Below are positions 22,112 to 32,116 of a stretch of 64,000 nt of DNA, piece after piece. The notes below the pieces were generated by a model. That model saw only the letters and a program-made list of their open reading frames with translations. It was not told where the DNA came from and did no database searches. The DNA comes from Epithemia pelagica (taxonomy: Eukaryota; Bacillariophyta; Bacillariophyceae; Surirellales; Surirellaceae): contig OX337239.1 in assembly GCA_946965045.2 (NCBI GenBank), positions 372,001-436,000 of the forward strand, given 5' to 3'. The translations under genes were made by a program, and so were the position numbers. Position 1 is the stretch's first letter; each line of letters starts with the position of its first letter.

Positions 22112-23590
22112 CCGTTTTATTTTTCCAACCGCACGCTCACGTACGATTACCTTGTTACGACTTCATACAAATCACAAATTTTTTAATAAATATAAATTTA
22201 TAATAGTTATATTTTCAAACAAAATAAATTTTTTGCATGTGACGGGCGGTATGTACAAAACTAAAGATATTATTCACCATAACATGCTGATTTATGATTA
22301 CTTGTGATTCCAACTTCATATAATCAAGTTTCAGATTATAATTAGTACTGAAAAAATTTTTAAAATTAAAATAAACATATGTTTTATTAATTTTTTGTAA
22401 TTTTTATTGTAATACGTGTGTTGCCCAATTTATTAGGGTCACAATGACTTGTTATAATCCTTATTTATTTAATTTGTTATTAATTATAAGTTAAATTTTA
22501 TGATAATTTATTATTTTTAACAATAAGGGTTTCGTCCGTTAAAAGGATTTAACCAAACATTTCACAAAACGGACTTACAACAGCCGTGCAGCACCTGTAT
22601 TTACAAGACCAAAGATATGCTAATTATTTTTTGGTATTATAAATATTCAAAAATTGGTAAGGTTTTACGTGTATTGTCGTATTAAACCACATATTCCACC
22701 ACTAAAGTTAGCTCCCGTCAGTTTCTTTGAATTTAAATAATAAAATTTTAATTTTCAGGTAAAATACTTATTGCGTTAGCTTAAAATTTAAAATAAAATA
22801 CTGAAAACTTATTTTAAATTATAGTATTCATAATTTACAAAATGGATTACCGGGGTATCTAATCCCGTTTACTACCCAAATTTTCGTATAACAATGTCAG
22901 TTTTTACTAAAAAACAGTTTTCACAATTGATGTTCCTTTATATATTATAAAATTTTATTTTTACGTATAAAATTCCATTTTTCGGAAAAAAACTCAAGTA
23001 AATTTAATTATTATAAAAATTTTTAAAATAACTATTTAAAATTTATATTATAATTTCAAATTACCATTTTTATACTTTTACACCTAATAAATACGAATAA
23101 CGCTGGCCCCATTCGTATTACCGCGACTGCTGGCACGAATATTTGTCGGGACTACTAATTATCAAAATCATTATGATTTTAATAAATTTAAATTTTACAA
23201 CTATAAAAGCAGTCATCATATATTAAATTTCACTGGATCAAATTTTCATTCATTGTCCAATATTCCCCACTGCTGACTTATAAAGTCTGAAACTTTTTAT
23301 TTCCAGTGTGACTGATATTTCGTTAAAAACAGTTAAATATAATTGGCTTGGTAAGCTATTAACTATTACCAACTACCTAATATTAAATAAATTAATTTTT
23401 TAGCAAATTATTTTTTAACTAAATAAATTTTTTTGAATATTTTATATTTCATAAAGCTAAAAAGTATCAATTCATTTTGTACTCACCTGTACGCTACAAA
23501 ATAAATTGTTAAACTAGCATGTGTTAAGTGAATTTATAGCGTTCATTCAAAGCCAGAATAAAACTTATTAAAAAATTAATATAAATTATT
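22112..23590 (-). rRNA. rns: Mitochondrial small-subunit ribosomal RNA
   Basis: 16S-type motifs on the - strand: the 3' minor domain with GTCGTAACAAGGTAATCGTA and TGCGGTTGGA (~22,126-22,160), the decoding region (TACATACCGCCCGTC complement at ~22,241), the 790 loop (complement of GGATTACCGGGGTATCTAAT at 22,843), the 530 region (complement of TACCGCGACTGCTGGCAC at 23,118), and a 5' region like TGAATGAACGCT. After TGCGGTTGGA there is no CCUCC, so there is no anti-Shine-Dalgarno. The ends are approximate. Confidence 0.93.
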
Positions 23591-23665
23591 GAAATAATTT
23601 ATTTTATTTGGTTATACTAAAATCTATCAATGAAATCAATTATTGTTTCGTTTTAATATTGTTAC

Positions 23666-23720
23666 TAACAACCACCGGATTTGAACCAGTTTTATTTTCA
23701 TAACCATTTTATGAGTTGTT
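23666..23720 (-). ncRNA. tRNA-like element lacking an anticodon arm (possible t-element)
   Basis: A 55-base structure with a 7-bp acceptor stem (AACAACT/GGTTGTT) and a terminal A, a D-like arm (CATAA-AATGG-TTATG, with the GG of a D loop), eight spacer bases, and a regular T arm (ACTGG-TTCAAAT-CCGGT). No anticodon arm can be drawn. It lies ~75-80 bases upstream of the rns 5' end. Further pairing (ATATTGTT/AACAATAT) encloses it. It could be a tRNA relic or an RNase P/Z processing signal like the t-elements described in wheat mitochondria. Confidence 0.55.
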
Positions 23721-23754
23721 TTGATTTTTAAAACAATATCAACATACTAAAACT

Positions 23755-26700
23755 AATAAATAAAATCATAGGTTACTATCTATGATTTGTGATTTTTTGT
23801 GATTTTGATACTAATTTAAGCCTTACTATATACCGAATTTTGAACCACAAATTTTCAATTTTTAAATAAAATTTTTAAATTTGTGGTTCAAAATTATTTA
23901 TTAAAATTATATTTTTTCAACCAAATGACCAAATAATTATGCAAAATTGATTTTATTTTAATAAAATCAAATAAAATGATAATCAAAATTAATTATTAAT
24001 TATTAAAATCATTGATTTTTTATACTATTTTTAAAAATAAAAAACAGATAACCAAAACAGATAAATAAAATCATAGGTTACTACCTATGATTTATGATTT
24101 TTTGTGATTTTGATACTAATTTAAGCCTTATTATATACCGAATTTTGAACCACAAATTTTCAATTTTTAAATAAAATTTTTAAATTTGTGGTTCAAAATT
24201 ATTTATTAAAATTATATCTTTTCAACCAAATGACCAACTAATTATGCAAAATTGATTTTATTTTAATAAAATGAAATAAAATGATAATCAAAATTAATTA
24301 TTAATTATTAAAATCATTGATTTTTTATACTATTTTTAAAAATAAAAAACGGATAACCAAAACAGATAAATAAAATCATAGGTTACTACCTATGATTTAT
24401 GATTTTTTGTGATTTTGATACTAATTTAAGCCTTATTATATACCGAATTTTGAACCACAAATTTTCAATTTTTAAATAAAATTTTCAAATTTGTGGTTCA
24501 AAATTATTTATTAAAATTATATCTTTTCAACCAAATGACCAACTAATTATGCAAAATTGATTTTATTTTAATAAAATGAAATAAAATGATAATCAAAATT
24601 AATTATTAATTATTAAAATCATTGATTTTTTATACTATTTTTAAAAATAAAAAACAGACAACCAAAACAGATAAATAAAATCATAGGTTACTACCTATGA
24701 TTTGTGATTTTCTGTGATTTTGATACCAATTTAAGCCTTATTATATACCGAATTTTGAACCACAAATTTTCAATTTTTTGGCAAAATTTTTAAATTTGTG
24801 GTTCAAAATTATTTATTAAAATTATATCTTTTCAACCAAATGACCAACTAATTATGCAAAATTGATTTTATTTTAATAAAATGAAATAAAATGATAATCA
24901 AAATTAATTATTAATTATTAAAATCATTGATTTTTTATACTATTTTTAAAAATAAAAAACGGATAACCAAAACAGATAAATAAAATCATAGGTTACTACC
25001 TATGATTTATGATTTTTTGTGATTTTGATACTAATTTAAGCCTTATTATATACCGAATTTTGAACCACAAATTTTCAATTTTTAAATAAAATTTTCAAAT
25101 TTGTGGTTCAAAATTATTTATTAAAATTATATCTTTTCAACCAAATGACCAACTAATTATGCAAAATTGATTTTATTTTAATAAAATGAAATAAAATGAA
25201 ATAAAATGATAATCAAAATCAATTATTAATTATTAAAATCATTGATTTTTTATACTATTTTTAAAAATAAAAAACAGACAACCAAAACAGATAAATAAAA
25301 TCATAGGTTACTACCTATGATTTGTGATTTTTTGTGATTTTGATACCAATTTAAGCCTTATTATATACCGAATTTTGAACCACAAATTTTCAATTTTTTG
25401 GCAAAATTTTTAAATTTGTGGTTCAAAATTATTTATTAAAATTATATCTTTTCAACCAAATGACCAACTAATTATGCAAAATTGATTTTATTTTAATAAA
25501 ATGAAATAAAATGATAATCAAAATTAATTATTAATTATTAAAATCATTGATTTTTTATACTATTTTTAAAAATAAAAAACGGATAACCAAAACAGATAAA
25601 TAAAATCATAGGTTACTACCTACGATTTATGATTTTTTGTGATTTTGATACTAATTTAAGCCTTATTATATACCGAATTTTGAACCACAAATTTTCAATT
25701 TTTAAATAAAATTTTCAAATTTGTGGTTCAAAATTATTTATTAAAATTATACCTTTTCAACCAAATGACCAACTAATTATGCAAAATTAATTTTATTTTA
25801 ATAAAATGAAATAAAATGAAATAAAATGATAATCAAAATCAATTATTAATTATTAAAATCATTGATTTTTTATACTATTTTTAAAAATAAAAAACAGACA
25901 ACCAAAACAGATAAATAAAATCATAGGTTACTACCTATGATTTGTGATTTTTTGTGATTTTGATACCAATTTAAGCCTTATTATATACCGAATTTTGAAC
26001 CACAAATTTTCAATTTTTTGGCAAAATTTTTAAATTTGTGGTTCAAAATTATTTATTAAAATTATATCTTTTCAACCAAATGACCAACTAATTATGCAAA
26101 ATTGATTTTATTTTAATAAAATGAAATAAAATGATAATCAAAATTAATTATTAATTATTAAAATCATTGATTTTTTATACTATTTTTAAAAATAAAAAAC
26201 GGATAACCAAAACAGATAAATAAAATCATAGGTTACTACCTACGATTTATGATTTTTTGTGATTTTGATACTAATTTAAGCCTTATTATATACCGAATTT
26301 TGAACCACAAATCTTCAATTTTTAAATAAAATTTTCAAATTTGTGGTTCAAAATTATTTATTAAAATTATACCTTTTCAACCAAATGACCAACTAATTAT
26401 GCAAAATTGATTTTATTTTAATAAAATGAAATAAAATGAAATAAAATGATAATCAAAATCAATTATTAATTATTAAAATCATTGATTTTTTATACTATTT
26501 TTAAAAATAAAAAACAGACAACCAAAACAGATAAATAAAATCATAGGTTACTACCTATGATTTGTGATTTTTTGTGATTTTGATACCAATTTAAGCCTTA
26601 TTATATACCGAATTTTGAACCACAAATTTTCAATTTTTTGGCAAAATTTTTAAATTTGTGGTTCAAAATTATTTATTAAAATTATATCTTTTCAACCAAA

Positions 26701-27935
26701 TGACCAACTAATTATGCAAAATTGATTTTATTTTAATAAAATGAAATAAAATGATAATCAAAATTAATTATTAATTATTAAAATCATTGATTTTTTATAC
26801 TATTTTTAAAAATAAAAAACGGATAACCAAAACAGATAAATAAAATCATAGGTTACTACCTACGATTTATGATTTTTTGTGATTTTGATACTAATTTAAG
26901 CCTTATTATATACCGAATTTTGAACCACAAATTTTCAATTTTTAAATAAAATTTTCAAATTTGTGGTTCAAAATTATTTATTAAAATTATACCTTTTCAA
27001 CCAAATGACCAACTAATTATGCAAAATTGATTTTATTTTAATAAAATGAAATAAAATGATAATCAAAATCAATTATTAATTATTAAAATCATTGATTTTT
27101 TATACTATTTTTAAAAATAAAAAACAGACAACCAAAACAGATAACTAAAATCATAGGTTACTACCTATGATTTGTGATTTTTTGTGATTTTGATACTAAT
27201 TTAAGCCTTATTATATACCGAATTTTGAACCACAAATTTTCAATTTTTAAATAAAATTTTCAAATTTGTGGTTCAAAATTAATTATTAATTATTAAAATC
27301 ATTGATTTTTTATACTATTTTTAAAAATAAAAAACGGATAACCAAAACAGATAAATAAAATCATAGGTTACTACCTATGATTTATGATTTTTTGTGATTT
27401 TGATACTAATTTAAGCCTTATTATATACCGAATTTTGAACCACAAATTTTCAATTTTTAAATAAAATTTTCAAATTTGTGGTTCAAAATTATTTATTAAA
27501 ATTATATCTTTTCAACCAAATGACCAACTAATTATGCAAAATTGATTTTATTTTAATAAAATGAAATAAAATGATAATCAAAATTAATTATTAATTATTA
27601 AAATCATTGATTTTTTATACTATTTTTAAAAATAAAAAACAGACAACCAAAACAGATAAATAAAATCATAGGTTACTACCTATGATTTGTGATTTTCTGT
27701 GATTTTGATACCAATTTAAGCCTTATTATATACCGAATTTTGAACCACAAATTTTCAATTTTTTGGCAAAATTTTTAAATTTGTGGTTCAAAATTATTTA
27801 TTAAAATTATATCTTTTCAACCAAATGACCCAATAATTATACAAAATTGATTCTATTTTAATAAAATGATAATCAAAATTAATTATTAAAATCATTTATT
27901 TTTTATACTATTTTTAAAAATAATAACAATTGAAT
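23755..27935. repeat. Mitochondrial tandem array 2 (305/315-bp unit, about 14 copies)
   Basis: The same unit as array 1, in the same orientation. The CATAGG block lies at 23,767, 24,072, 24,377, 24,682, 24,987, 25,302, 25,607, 25,922, 26,227, 26,542, 26,847, 27,152, 27,362 and 27,667. One step is only 210 bp (27,152 to 27,362), an internal deletion. From 24,072 to 27,152 the order of 305 and 315 steps is identical to 13,291-16,371 in array 1, and diagnostic variants such as TTTTCTGTGATT are shared. It separates the rRNA block from nad1. Confidence 0.97.
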
Positions 27936-27952
27936 ATATTTCAATGTTTACT

Positions 27953-28933
27953 TTAATTTATCAGTCCATTAAAAATTATTATAAAACCTAATAAAAACAA
28001 AAAATAGCCAAATACTATTGGTAATAAGGCTTTCCATCCTAGTTCCATCAATTGATCAAATCGAAAACGAGGAAATACTGCTCGACTAATTATAAAATAA
28101 ATAATCCCAATAATTATTTTGAAACTAAAAATAATGGACTCTGGTAATAATAACAACTTGAAAATAAACCAACCACCAATAAAAATACTAGCTCCAAGTG
28201 TACTCATAAATAGCATATTACCATATTCGCCTAAAAAAAATTGAGCAAAAGGTATACCTGAATATTCAACATTATAACCTGATACTAATTCGGCTTCGGC
28301 TTCAGGTAAATCAAATGGATGTCTGTTCGTTTCCGCTAAAATTGTTATATAAAATATAATAAATATACCCCAAAAAGGTATTATTAACCAAATATATTTT
28401 TGAGCTAATATTATGTTTGAAAAATTATATGAGTTTATTATTAGTATTATAATTATACATGAAAATGAAAAACTTAATTCATAGGATATCATTTGGGCAG
28501 TTGATCGAATGGCTCCCAAAAATGAATATTTTGAATTACTACCCCAGCCAGCGAATAATAAACTATAAATATTTAATCCGGAAATACTAAAAATTAAAAT
28601 AATGCCTAAATTTAAATCAGATAAAAAAATTCCTTTTGAAAATGGTATTATACTCCAATTTAAAAAGCTTAAAACTAATGCTAATATTGGAGCTAAAAAA
28701 AATACAAATTCATCAGAGCTATTATTGAATAAATTTTCTTTAATAAAAAGTTTCAATCCATCAGCTAAAGGTTGCAATAATCCAATAAAACCAATAACAT
28801 TTGGACCTTTTCGTGTTTGAATTGATCCCATAATTTTTCGTTCAGCAATAGTAAAATAAGCGACAGAAATTAATACAGGTACTATGATTATAATAACTTT
28901 TAGTATAATTTTTAAAAAATTGTAAAAATTCAT
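27953..28933 (-). CDS. nad1: NADH dehydrogenase subunit 1
   Basis: 326 residues from the ATG at 28,933; the longer upstream frame runs through trnC and starts at a non-AUG codon. Complex I membrane subunit that forms part of the ubiquinone chamber. Conserved motifs: AYFTIAERKIMGSIQTRKGP, GLLQPLADGLKLF, AETNRHPFDLPEAEAELV (the acidic loop facing the quinone cavity) and RFDQLMELGWKALLP. Normal length. It is the last gene before array 2 in the direction of transcription. Confidence 0.97.
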   Translation of the reverse strand: MNFYNFLKIILKVIIIIVPVLISVAYFTIAERKIMGSIQTRKGPNVIGFIGLLQPLADGLKLFIKENLFNNSSDEFVFFLAPILALVLSFLNWSIIPFSKGIFLSDLNLGIILIFSISGLNIYSLLFAGWGSNSKYSFLGAIRSTAQMISYELSFSFSCIIIILIINSYNFSNIILAQKYIWLIIPFWGIFIIFYITILAETNRHPFDLPEAEAELVSGYNVEYSGIPFAQFFLGEYGNMLFMSTLGASIFIGGWFIFKLLLLPESIIFSFKIIIGIIYFIISRAVFPRFRFDQLMELGWKALLPIVFGYFLFLLGFIIIFNGLIN

Positions 28934-28935
28934 AT

Positions 28936-29008
28936 AAGTTAAAATCGGATTTGAACCAATATAATATAATTTGCAATTATAAACATTAACCAATTATGTT
29001 ATTTAACC
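28936..29008 (-). tRNA. trnC: tRNA-Cys (GCA)
   Basis: Acceptor GGTTAAA/TTTAACT (first pair G-U), D arm ACA/TGT, anticodon stem TATAA/TTATA with loop TTGCAAA, T arm ATTGGTTCAAATCCGAT. It lies two bases before the nad1 start. Confidence 0.85.
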
Positions 29009-29014
29009 AATAAT

Positions 29015-29293
29015 TTACCATGATGTCTTATTAATACCAAATATATTACCATTTTGAATTTGTTTTAATAAAATATGTCTACAATAAAACGAAAATTTAT
29101 TAAATATTTTTGTATTATTCGAATATATACAATAATTATATTTAATAAAAAATTTATAATATTTGTATGTGTTATGTAATAATATATTAATATTTGTTTT
29201 TAAATAATTATTAATAAGTATATGTTTTCGTATTGATCGTATTATAAAATATAAATTATTTAATTTTTGAATATTAAACGATTTTTTAAACAT
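29015..29293 (-). CDS. rps14: Mitochondrial ribosomal protein S14 (uS14)
   Basis: 92 residues, ATG at 29,293. The C-terminal block FSFYCRHILLKQIQNGNIFG ending NKTSW matches the uS14 signature (F-x-x-x-R-x(9-12)-G-x(2)-G-x(3)-SW), although the zinc cysteines are absent, as in many organellar forms. It lies between nad3 and trnC with 3- and 6-base spacing. The N-terminal half is divergent. Confidence 0.8.
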   Translation of the reverse strand: MFKKSFNIQKLNNLYFIIRSIRKHILINNYLKTNINILLHNTYKYYKFFIKYNYCIYSNNTKIFNKFSFYCRHILLKQIQNGNIFGINKTSW

Positions 29294-29296
29294 ATA

Positions 29297-29680
29297 CTAT
29301 TTCCAATTTAAACATTTACAGTACCAAATATAAAAAAATCCCAAACCAAGTTCAAATAAAAAATCAATCATTGACCAAAAAGTTAAAAAATCATTTTTTG
29401 CTAAATTTAATATCCAAGGAAGCATAAATAAAATTTCAATATCAAAAATAATAAAAAATATAGCTATAATGTAAAAATTTATGTTTACAATATGACGTGA
29501 ATTTTCATATGGCTCATACCCACATTCATAGACTGATAACTTTTCAGAGTCAGGTTTTTGATGAATAAAAAAATACGATAATAAAATCAAAATAGATGCT
29601 ATTAAAATTGATAATAGTAATAGTATAAAAATTTCAAATAAATTATTAAGTAAAAAATATGATATATTAAAATTATTCAT
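29297..29680 (-). CDS. nad3: NADH dehydrogenase subunit 3
   Basis: 127 residues, ATG at 29,680. Complex I membrane subunit whose loop contains the redox-sensitive conserved cysteine; that loop is visible here as KLSVYECGYEPYENSR. The second half has the usual helix FYIIAIFFIIFDIEILFMLPW with the buried acidic residues. Normal length. It sits in the cluster cob-cox3-nad3-rps14, transcribed on the - strand with minimal spacing. Confidence 0.97.
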   Translation of the reverse strand: MNNFNISYFLLNNLFEIFILLLLSILIASILILLSYFFIHQKPDSEKLSVYECGYEPYENSRHIVNINFYIIAIFFIIFDIEILFMLPWILNLAKNDFLTFWSMIDFLFELGLGFFYIWYCKCLNWK

Positions 29681-29692
29681 TGAAACTTAATT

Positions 29693-30517
29693 TTATTTGT
29701 TACTCCACCAATAAATATTAATAAATAAAAATAGCCAAACTACATCAACAAAATGCCAATACCAAATAGCCGCTTCAAAACCAAAATGGTTTGTATTTGA
29801 AAAATGATTTAATATTATTCGCAATAAGCTGATAAATAGAGCTATTGTGCCAATAATAACATGAAACCCATGAAACCCAGTAGCCATAAAAAAACAACTC
29901 CCATATACCCCATCACTAATACAAAAAGGTGCATTATTATATTCAAAAGCTTGTAAACTTGTGAATAATACTGCAAATATTAATGTAAAAAATAATCCAA
30001 TAATAGTCTGTTTTTTATTTCTAATAATAATTGCATGGTGTGCCCATGTTATAGTAATCCCTGAACTTAATAATAGAAACGTATTAGTTAAGGGAATCGT
30101 GTACGAATTTATAACAGTAATGTATTTTGGTGGCCAAACTGCTCCAATATTATAAACCGGTGAAATACTCGAATGAAAAAACCCCCAAAAAAAAGCAAAA
30201 AAAAACATAATTTCTGATATAATAAATAAAATAATAGCCAACCGTAAACTTTTTTTAATAATGAAATTATGAACTTCCTCGAATGTGGCTTCCCGAATAA
30301 TATCCTGCCACCAACAAATCATTGTGTATAAAATTAAAATAAAACCAGTTAAAAATAAATTCCACCCACCTTTGAAATTGTGCATGAATAATACGCCACC
30401 GACAGTTATTGAAAAACTACCAATTGAACCTATAAAAGGCCACGGACTTGGATCAACTAAATGAAAACTATGGTTTGTTTTTAAGTGAATTGTATAATAT
30501 TGAATATTTGATAACAT
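29693..30517 (-). CDS. cox3: Cytochrome c oxidase subunit 3
   Basis: 274 residues, ATG at 30,517. Complex IV core subunit with seven membrane helices. Motifs: HLVDPSPWPFIGSI, FFAFFWGFFHSS, GFHGFHVIIGTIAL and AIWYWHFVDVVWLFLF at the C-terminus. The only methionine before the conserved HLVDPSPWP is at 30,517, so the gene overlaps the last 50 bases of cob in another frame. Confidence 0.97.
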   Translation of the reverse strand: MLSNIQYYTIHLKTNHSFHLVDPSPWPFIGSIGSFSITVGGVLFMHNFKGGWNLFLTGFILILYTMICWWQDIIREATFEEVHNFIIKKSLRLAIILFIISEIMFFFAFFWGFFHSSISPVYNIGAVWPPKYITVINSYTIPLTNTFLLLSSGITITWAHHAIIIRNKKQTIIGLFFTLIFAVLFTSLQAFEYNNAPFCISDGVYGSCFFMATGFHGFHVIIGTIALFISLLRIILNHFSNTNHFGFEAAIWYWHFVDVVWLFLFINIYWWSNK

Positions 30518-31745
30518 ATAGTATATTATTGTATTTTAATAATAACTGCTCAATTTTTCCTGAAATTGGTAAAATAAACAAAAAAAATAAGTAATAATAA
30601 ATTGTTGCAAATTGACTTATTATTAAATAACGTTTATATTTAATATCCATAGCACCCACCCATAATAATATAATACAATCAACAACAAATAACCAAAAGA
30701 AAATTTTATAAACTGGTCTATAACTAGTATTTCGAATTATGGAACTATTTACAAAAGGTATAATTAGTAATATAATAATTGATCCAAACATCGATAAAAT
30801 ACCTATAGTTTTGTGTGGTATTCCACGTAAAATTGCATAAAATACTAAAAAATACCATTCAGGAACTACATGTAAAGGTGTTTTCATTGGATTAGCTCGA
30901 ACATAATTATCTGGGTGGTTTAAGTATTCAGGATTGTAAAAAATAAAATAAGCGAATAAAAATAAAAAAATAGTAAATGCAAATAAGTCTTTTATTGCAA
31001 AATACGGATAAAATGTTAAGTAATCACCTTCAAAATCGTAACCGATAGGATTGTTTGAGCCAATTTTATGTAATAAAGCTAAATGCAATAAGCTAAAAGC
31101 TACAATAATAAATGGTAAAAGAAAATGGATTATAAAAAAACGCCTTAATGTTGGATCCTTAATTACAAAGCCGCCCCATAACCATTCAACGATAATTTGA
31201 CCTTTTGGTAAAATTGATAGCATACTTGTTATCACAGTAGCTCCCCAAAAACTCATTTGACCCCAAGGTAAAACATAACCAGTAAATGCAGTTCCCATCA
31301 TTAATAATAAAATAATTACACCCGATGACCATATATATTCACGCGGTTCAATATATGATCCATAATAAAGCCCACGAAATAAATGCATATATACAATAAT
31401 AAAAAACATTGAAGCTCCATTTGCATGAATATAACGAATTAACCAACCATATGGGATGTCCCTCATGATATATTGAATCGAATCAAAAGCAAATTTAATA
31501 TTGGGTATATAATGAATTGCTAAAAAAATACCTGTTAAAATTTGAATTATTAAACAAATTCCAGCTAACGAGCCAAAACTCCATGCATATGATAAACTTA
31601 CAGGTGTTGGGTAATGAATTAAGTGACTATCAAAAAATGATATAATATAATTATTATTGTTTGGTCGAAACCAATTTATAATAAACAAATTTTTAAATTT
31701 ACTTATTATTGAAAAATTAATTATTGGAATAAATTTTTTAACCAT
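30468..31745 (-). CDS. cob: Apocytochrome b
   Basis: 425 residues, ATG at 31,745. Core subunit of complex III that carries both b hemes. The quinol-oxidation motif PEWY is present in VVPEWYFLVFYAILRGIP, and the heme-ligand helices contain GASMFFIIVYMHLFRG and SLLHLALLHK. The normal core begins at SHLIHYPTPVSLSYAW. About 40 extra N-terminal residues (basic, AT-rich) precede it, and ~20 extra residues follow the last helix, making it longer than usual. Its 3' end overlaps cox3 by 50 bases. Confidence 0.96.
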   Translation of the reverse strand: MVKKFIPIINFSIISKFKNLFIINWFRPNNNNYIISFFDSHLIHYPTPVSLSYAWSFGSLAGICLIIQILTGIFLAIHYIPNIKFAFDSIQYIMRDIPYGWLIRYIHANGASMFFIIVYMHLFRGLYYGSYIEPREYIWSSGVIILLLMMGTAFTGYVLPWGQMSFWGATVITSMLSILPKGQIIVEWLWGGFVIKDPTLRRFFIIHFLLPFIIVAFSLLHLALLHKIGSNNPIGYDFEGDYLTFYPYFAIKDLFAFTIFLFLFAYFIFYNPEYLNHPDNYVRANPMKTPLHVVPEWYFLVFYAILRGIPHKTIGILSMFGSIIILLIIPFVNSSIIRNTSYRPVYKIFFWLFVVDCIILLWVGAMDIKYKRYLIISQFATIYYYLFFLFILPISGKIEQLLLKYNNILYVIKYSILYNSLKNKP

Positions 31746-31752
31746 AAATAAT

Positions 31753-31827
31753 TAAATTTAATAGGACTTGAACCTATAACCAAACCATTATGAGTGGTTT
31801 GCTCTACCAGTTTTGAGCTATAAATTT
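31753..31827 (-). tRNA. trnM: tRNA-Met (CAU), first copy
   Basis: Acceptor AAATTTA/TAAATTT, anticodon loop CTCATAA on stem AACCA/TGGTT, T arm ATAGGTTCAAGTCCTAT. Whether it is initiator, elongator or the CAU-type isoleucine tRNA cannot be decided by sequence alone. It lies just upstream of cob. Confidence 0.85.
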
Positions 31828-31845
31828 AGTTTCATATAATATATA

Positions 31846-31918
31846 CACCCTTAATGAGAGTCGAACTCATGTATTTGTTTTGAAAAAGCAAAGTCGTGAA
31901 CCACTGGACCATAAGGGT
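31846..31918 (-). tRNA. trnE: tRNA-Glu (UUC)
   Basis: Acceptor ACCCTTA/TAAGGGT, D arm GTCC...GAC, anticodon loop TTTTCAA on a stem with one C-A mismatch, T arm TGAGTTCGACTCTCA. Confidence 0.85.
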
Positions 31919-32044
31919 TTTATGTATATATATATATATATATAATGTAATATTTAAACAATATTTTGATTGATTCCCAATTTTTTAAGTATTTTAAAAT
32001 AGTGTTAAATTGCACTTGAAATCATTATGGTTTCAGGCAAATTA
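31919..32044. other. Mitochondrial spacer with TA microsatellite and stem-loop
   Basis: Between trnE and trnI. It holds a (TA)n tract near 31,924-31,944 and, next to trnI, a stem-loop at ~32,010-32,038 in which TTGC..TGAAA pairs with TTTCA..GCAA. I tried to fold the segment as a tRNA and compared it with 5S rRNA; neither fits convincingly. Confidence 0.5.
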
Positions 32045-32116
32045 TTAGCTAAAACAGGATCGAACTGTTGGCATTCCGTTTATCAGACGGATATTCTACC
32101 ACTGAATTATTAGCTT
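32045..32116 (-). tRNA. trnI: tRNA-Ile (GAU)
   Basis: D arm ATTC/GAAT, anticodon stem TCCGT/ACGGA with loop CTGATAA, T arm AACAGTTCGATCCTGTT. The acceptor AAGCTAA/TTAGCTA has a mismatch at its first pair. The whole gene, except its last four bases, lies within the 3' end of the rps10 reading frame. Confidence 0.85.

Noticed and set aside
23666-23720. A normal tRNA-Met or tRNA-Thr upstream of rns.
   Set aside because: Placing CAU or GGU in a 7-base anticodon loop leaves unpaired stems; the acceptor pairing found leaves no room for an anticodon arm.
9745-27935. CRISPR array.
   Set aside because: Units are ~305-315 bp without variable spacers, lie in an organelle genome, and no cas genes are present.
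31919-32044. A 5S rRNA or an additional tRNA.
   Set aside because: No acceptor/T-arm pair could be drawn and the 5S loop motifs are not visible; only a simple stem-loop is supported.
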